The notes beneath the pieces are model-generated. The model was not told the DNA's origin, did no database searches, and saw nothing but the letters and a program-made list of their open reading frames with translations. Below are positions 5,002 to 7,201 of a DNA stretch of 7,201 nucleotides, one piece after another. How positions within the stretch are numbered: the first letter of the stretch is position 1; each line of letters opens with the position of its first letter. A program made the position numbers and the translations under genes. Origin of the DNA: Candidatus Tectimicrobiota bacterium (GTDB lineage: Bacteria; UBA8248). Location: the NCBI GenBank assembly GCA_016184445.1, contig JACPCT010000182.1, positions 1-7,201 on the forward strand. Reading direction: 5' to 3'.

Positions 5002-5883
5002 ATGGACCTGCGCGCCCAAATCCGCGGCTGGCTGATCGAGGATCTGGGGGGAGGGCCCTTCCCCTTCGAGGCCGCCCGGGACCCCTGGTGCGAGGCCCAC
5101 ATCAAAGCGAAATCAGCGGCCGTCCTCTGCGGCGCGCCCTACGTCCTGACGATCCTCGAAGAGACCCAAAGCCTCCTCGCCCTGGGCCCCGCGAAAGCCC
5201 CCGAGATCGAATGGGGGTATGAGGAGGGCGCCCGCGTCCCCGCCGGGGCCGCCGCCGCCCGCGCGCGCGGCCACGCCCAGACCCTCCTCAAGGCCGAACG
5301 CACCCTCCTCAACTTCCTCTCCCGCCTCTCGGAGATCGCCACCCACACCGCGGAGGTGCTGGGCTCGATCGGCGACCTGCCCGCGGGCTTCGGCGGAATC
5401 CTCGACACCCGCAAGAACACCCCGGGGCTGCGCCACTTCGAGAAGTACGCCGTCCGCGTGGGCGGCGCCAAGAACCACCGGCTCGGCTTCTTCGACGGGG
5501 ACCTGATCAAGGACAACGACATCGCCGCCGCCGGGGGCATCCGCCCCGCCATCGACCGCGCCTGGGGCCTCCGCTACATGGCCGAAATCCAGATCGAGGT
5601 GCAGAACATGAAGGAACTGGAGGAGGTCATCGCCGACGGGCGGGTGCACATGATCCTCCTCGACAACATGGACCTCCCGGCCCTCCGCCAAGCCGTCGCC
5701 CGCGCCCGCCAGGCCAAGGCCGCCTCCAAGACCGGCAAGCCCTATTCGCTGGAAGCCTCCGGCATCGGGGGAGGGGACTTCCGGGCCATCGCCCAAGCGG
5801 GCGTGGACTTCATCTCCACCTCCCGCCTCGTCCGCGCCGCCCCGCCCCTCGACTTCAACATGAAGATCGTGCGGGTGGGGTGA
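5002..5883 (+). CDS. nadC: Nicotinate-nucleotide pyrophosphorylase (carboxylating) NadC
   Basis: This quinolinate phosphoribosyltransferase converts quinolinate and PRPP to nicotinate mononucleotide and CO2. The ATG at 5002 has GAGGGGG 8-9 nt upstream. Its 293 residues are the family's usual length. Motifs: EDLG at 13-16, LLNFLSRLSEIATHT at 102-116, DTRKNTPGLR at 135-144, GGAKNHR at 154-160, LIKDN at 168-172, IQIEV at 196-200, LLDN at 219-222 and EASG at 251-254. The Arg, Lys, His and acidic residues that bind substrate are kept (R137, K138, H159, R160, K170, E199, D221). Departures from consensus include KDND for KDNH, DTRKN for DTRKT and EDLGGGPF for EDLGxGD. It forms an operon with nadA. 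Its last 20 codons are repeated at 7028-7090, so its 3' end has probably been replaced during insertion of the downstream cassette. Confidence 0.93.
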   Translation: MDLRAQIRGWLIEDLGGGPFPFEAARDPWCEAHIKAKSAAVLCGAPYVLTILEETQSLLALGPAKAPEIEWGYEEGARVPAGAAAARARGHAQTLLKAERTLLNFLSRLSEIATHTAEVLGSIGDLPAGFGGILDTRKNTPGLRHFEKYAVRVGGAKNHRLGFFDGDLIKDNDIAAAGGIRPAIDRAWGLRYMAEIQIEVQNMKELEEVIADGRVHMILLDNMDLPALRQAVARARQAKAASKTGKPYSLEASGIGGGDFRAIAQAGVDFISTSRLVRAAPPLDFNMKIVRVG

Positions 5884-5884
5884 G
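5820..5884 (+). repeat. Left copy of 65-bp direct repeat (nadC 3' end)
   Basis: This stretch covers the final 20 codons and stop of nadC. It matches 7027-7091 at 61 of 65 positions with no gaps. The four differences are two synonymous changes in Ala-Pro codons and two in one codon that changes Arg to Lys. The match starts at 5820 and fails at 5885, so the repeat is confined to the nadC tail plus one base. Confidence 0.9.
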
Positions 5885-5895
5885 CCCAAAGGTCC

Positions 5896-5926
5896 AACTT
5901 GAGGTCACAAATTGTGACCTCAAGTT
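5896..5926. promoter_or_regulatory. 31-nt perfect palindrome, candidate operator
   Basis: Fifteen-base arms (AACTTGAGGTCACAA and its complement) meet around a single central A at 5911. It lies 13 nt after the nadC stop and 45 nt before the ATG of the unknown gene. Nine bases of its centre (AAATTGTGA, 5909-5917) recur in direct orientation at 5948-5956, just before that gene's ribosome site. Its overlap with a promoter-like -35 element points to an autoregulatory operator. It could instead act as a hairpin ending nadC transcripts, although the T run at 5940-5944 is rather far off. Confidence 0.6.
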
Positions 5927-5938
5927 TGCAACTACAAT
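5912..5938 (+). promoter_or_regulatory. Candidate sigma-70 promoter for the cassette
   Basis: TTGTGA (5912-5917) and TACAAT (5933-5938) match the housekeeping hexamers at 4/6 and 5/6 with a 15-nt spacer, which is shorter than ideal. The -35 lies inside the palindrome at 5896-5926. The surrounding DNA is AT-rich, unlike the flanking nadC sequence. The call is plausible but unproven. Confidence 0.4.
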
Positions 5939-5971
5939 GTTTTTAATAAATTGTGATGGCGAGGTTTGGTG

Positions 5972-6622
5972 ATGACACCTGATATACTTCGAAAGCTGGA
6001 GGTGGAGCTTGAAGCTGGCATCGCGACCGAAGTTCAGGTTGTCTACTTGCTGGCGGGCATTAGGAAACTCATCGAGCGAGACAAACTAGAAGACCGGTAC
6101 GCAGATCTCAAGTTCCACTGCGATTGGGCACTTCATTCCAGAATGGACCGGGCGGCGGCGAAGGCTATCTTAAAACTGTTCGACGCTGCGTATCCTCACT
6201 TTCGCGGAAACGTGAAGGTGCATGATTTGCCCGCGCCGCTTGGGTCTAAAATTGATCGTATCTTCCAAATGCGCTCTTTTAAGGAAGAGCTTTCGAAGTT
6301 CCTAGCAGCTTACGGTCTTCCACCTTTAACGCAGCATCGCCCAGACGGATGGACTCACTTTCTTCATCTTTACGGCAAGGTGATTGAGGATATTCCCCTA
6401 GTGGTCTCCGTGCCCGCTGCACAACGGGGACCAAAGCATATCTCTCATGTGACCGTTAACTGCGAGACGGCGCGAGAGACAGTCAAACATGCCACTGGAG
6501 AAGAAATCTTATTTAAGGTAACGTGGACCATGCACGACAAGAATGGTCAATGGGGCGCTATTTTTGTTATCAACTCCTTTTCGGACAACTCCATTAGTTC
6601 GTTGGAGAAGGGCACGCCATGA
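5972..6622 (+). CDS. Unrecognised 216-aa protein of a HicBA cassette
   Basis: ATG 5972 is chosen because GGCGAGG lies 7 nt upstream; in-frame TTG 5966 and GTG 5969 are closer to it and less likely. I do not recognise the family. The N-terminal 60 residues look helical and carry YADLKFHCDWALHSRMD (residues 43-59), rich in His, Asp, Trp and Cys in the way small RNase or HEPN-like folds can be, but no RxxxxH-type motif is clear. The middle (100-140) has RSFKEELSKFLAAYGLPPL and a Trp/His-rich WTHFLHLYGKVIED. The end (about 165-205) has beta-like strands such as LFKVTWTMHD and GAIFVINSFS. There is no signal peptide or membrane segment. GC and codon use are much less GC-biased than in nadA-nadC, indicating transfer. 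It overlaps hicB by ATGA, so it is probably translated with the toxin-antitoxin pair and may be a third component. Confidence 0.85.
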   Translation: MTPDILRKLEVELEAGIATEVQVVYLLAGIRKLIERDKLEDRYADLKFHCDWALHSRMDRAAAKAILKLFDAAYPHFRGNVKVHDLPAPLGSKIDRIFQMRSFKEELSKFLAAYGLPPLTQHRPDGWTHFLHLYGKVIEDIPLVVSVPAAQRGPKHISHVTVNCETARETVKHATGEEILFKVTWTMHDKNGQWGAIFVINSFSDNSISSLEKGTP

Positions 6623-6822
6623 AGCTTCAGGTGGTGATTCACGAGGCCGAGGAGGGCGGCTACTGGGCCGAGGTCCCGGCCATCCCGGGCTGCGCGACCC
6701 AGGGCGAGACCTTCGAGGAGCTTCTCCAGAACCTCTACGAGGCGGTGGAGGGGTGCCTCTCGGCGCCCGTCAAGGACGTCCAGGTGACCGGGAAGGACCG
6801 CATTCTGGAGATCGCGGTGTGA
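6619..6822 (+). CDS. hicB: HicB-type antitoxin
   Basis: The protein has 67 residues and starts at the ATG overlapping the previous stop (ATGA, 6619-6622), with GGAGAAGGG upstream. It shows the HicB signature: a strand VVIHEAEEGGYWAEVPAIPGCATQG (residues 5-29), then the helix ETFEELLQNLYEAVEGCL (30-47). This is the degenerate RNase H-like fold that covers the HicA active site. It is short, with no C-terminal helix-turn-helix or ribbon-helix-helix, so on its own it should not bind DNA in the usual HicB way. Its GC content is high, closer to the chromosome than to the gene before it, so the cassette may be composite. The next gene overlaps it by 4 nt (GTGA). Confidence 0.9.
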   Translation: MKLQVVIHEAEEGGYWAEVPAIPGCATQGETFEELLQNLYEAVEGCLSAPVKDVQVTGKDRILEIAV

Positions 6823-7025
6823 AACTCCTGTCTGGCAAGGAATTTGCCAGACTTTTGGAACAGCACGGCTGGAACCTCCTCCGCATCAAGGGAAGCCATC
6901 ACGTCTACGGCAAGGCTGGCAGCGTCGTCCGCCTCTCCGTCCCCATCCACGGCAACCAGCCCATCAAGATCGGCCTTCTGAATCATTTGCTGAAGATGGC
7001 GGCACTGCACGAAGAAGATATGTAG
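6819..7025 (+). CDS. hicA: HicA-type mRNA interferase toxin
   Basis: HicA toxins cleave mRNA and tmRNA and are held inactive by HicB. The GTG at 6819 overlaps the hicB stop (GTGA), giving 68 residues, the normal HicA length; the frame is open further upstream inside hicB, but the HicA fold starts here. The double-stranded-RNA-binding-like fold is clear: MKLLSGKEFARLLEQHGW (residues 1-18), then LLRIKGSHHVY (19-29) with the catalytic His region GSHH, then VVRLSVPIHGNQPIKIGLL (35-53) and the closing helix. The active site looks intact. Order is antitoxin first. The TAG stop is 2 nt before the displaced nadC tail. Confidence 0.92.
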   Translation: MKLLSGKEFARLLEQHGWNLLRIKGSHHVYGKAGSVVRLSVPIHGNQPIKIGLLNHLLKMAALHEEDM

Positions 7026-7026
7026 T

Positions 7027-7091
7027 CTCCCGCCTCGTCCGCGCCGCGCCCCCCCTCGACTTCAACATGAAGATCGTGAAGGTGGGGTGAG
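7027..7091 (+). pseudogene. Displaced nadC 3' end (right copy of direct repeat)
   Basis: From 7028 the sequence reads SRLVRAAPPLDFNMKIVKVG and a TGA stop, equal to NadC residues 274-293 except for one Arg-to-Lys change. It has no start codon or ribosome site and can only be a remnant. The frame is intact and the nucleotide differences from the functional copy are mostly silent, so either it separated recently, or the two tails come from two functional nadC alleles. It marks the right edge of the inserted cassette. Confidence 0.9.
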
Positions 7092-7124
7092 TTGATTCTT
7101 GCCTGTACTGATGCAAAATAGGCC

Positions 7125-7201
7125 ATGCTTTCTCTCCTCCCAGCCCTCCTCCTCCTCGCCGCCCCCGCGCTCGCCCAAGAGTCCCAGGAGTGGGTGCAGT
7201 A
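7125..7201 (+). CDS. Start of a secreted or periplasmic protein (partial)
   Basis: From the ATG at 7125 the visible 25 residues form a clear Sec signal peptide: short n-region, Leu/Ala core (LLPALLLLAAPALA), then a likely cleavage after Ala-Leu-Ala before Gln-Glu. The gene runs off the right edge, so its function cannot be told. The ribosome site is weak (AGG at 7120-7122, close to the ATG). It starts 34 bp after the displaced nadC tail, so before the cassette arrived it was probably the third gene of a nadA-nadC transcript and may now depend on read-through. Confidence 0.7.
   Translation, partial: MLSLLPALLLLAAPALAQESQEWVQ

Larger units (their letters stand above)
5885..7026 (+). mobile_element. 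Inserted cassette: palindrome, unknown gene, hicB-hicA
   Basis: The segment lies exactly between two copies of the nadC 3' end. It contains a 31-nt palindrome, an unrecognised 216-aa gene with GC near one half, and a high-GC hicBA pair, all on the + strand and overlapping by 4 nt. The displaced nadC tail begins right after the hicA stop. There is no integrase, transposase or terminal inverted repeat, so the route of entry (site-specific integration at a gene end, or homologous recombination through the nadC tail) cannot be seen. Insertion is an inference from the repeat, the composition change and the interrupted nadC neighbourhood. Confidence 0.6.

Noticed and set aside
3673..5100. A 475-codon open frame on the minus strand opposite nadA
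   Set aside because: Shadow of nadA; rich in Gly, His, Leu and Val with no motif.
5135..5883. ModD instead of NadC
   Set aside because: ModD would lack the DTRK...NHR...IKDN combination in this form and is usually next to molybdate transport genes; pairing with nadA supports NadC.
6735..7010. A minus-strand open frame of 91 codons across hicB-hicA
   Set aside because: It is antisense to two recognised genes and has no recognisable domain.
5885..7026. An insertion sequence or transposon
   Set aside because: No transposase, no terminal inverted repeats and no short target-site duplication; the flanking repeat is the nadC tail itself.
7092..7120. A promoter TTGATT-17-AAAATA before the secreted-protein gene
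   Set aside because: The -10 agrees with the consensus at only 2 of 6 positions; the spacing alone is not enough.

Overview
The window is high-GC DNA with tightly packed genes and GC-rich palindromic repeats between them. It fits the chromosome of a GC-rich Gram-negative bacterium, for example of deltaproteobacterial, Tectomicrobia or Methylomirabilota type. That placement is an impression from gene families and repeat style, not a proven assignment. There are no tRNA or rRNA genes, no CRISPR array and no recognisable integrase or transposase.

Layout. A 3' gene fragment on the + strand ends at 148 and converges on a minus-strand block. Read in its own direction, that block is: a small unrecognised membrane ORF (3465-3280), a full-length MmgE/PrpD-family protein (3236-1833), a degenerate receiver-domain protein (1688-1290), a DUF4911-like protein (1278-916), and a membrane-anchored DM13-domain protein (839-249) whose last residues look frameshifted. 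Strong inverted repeats lie at 194-221, 860-921, 1721-1748 and 1776-1805. A divergent, gene-poor region (3466-3843) separates this block from the + strand nadA-nadC pair. It holds a convincing minus-strand intrinsic terminator with no obvious gene in front of it, and two AT-rich inverted repeats.

nadA (3844-4959) and nadC (5002-5883) encode quinolinate synthase and quinolinate phosphoribosyltransferase, two successive steps of de novo NAD synthesis. Both keep their key catalytic residues but are divergent in other conserved motifs.

The most interesting structure follows nadC. The last 20 codons of nadC plus the stop occur a second time, in frame and nearly identical, at 7028-7090, about 1.2 kb downstream. 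Between the copies lies a compact cassette: a 31-nt perfect palindrome overlapping a promoter-like site, an unrecognised 216-aa gene of clearly lower GC, and hicB and hicA (an RNA-targeting toxin-antitoxin pair). The three genes overlap by 4 nt at each junction. The second nadC tail begins 2 nt after the hicA stop. The simplest reading is that a toxin-antitoxin cassette was inserted into the 3' end of nadC and either brought or re-created the missing nadC tail, so nadC stayed intact while its original 3' end was displaced. Beyond it, a secreted-protein gene starts at 7125 and runs off the window; without the insert it would begin 34 bp after nadC.
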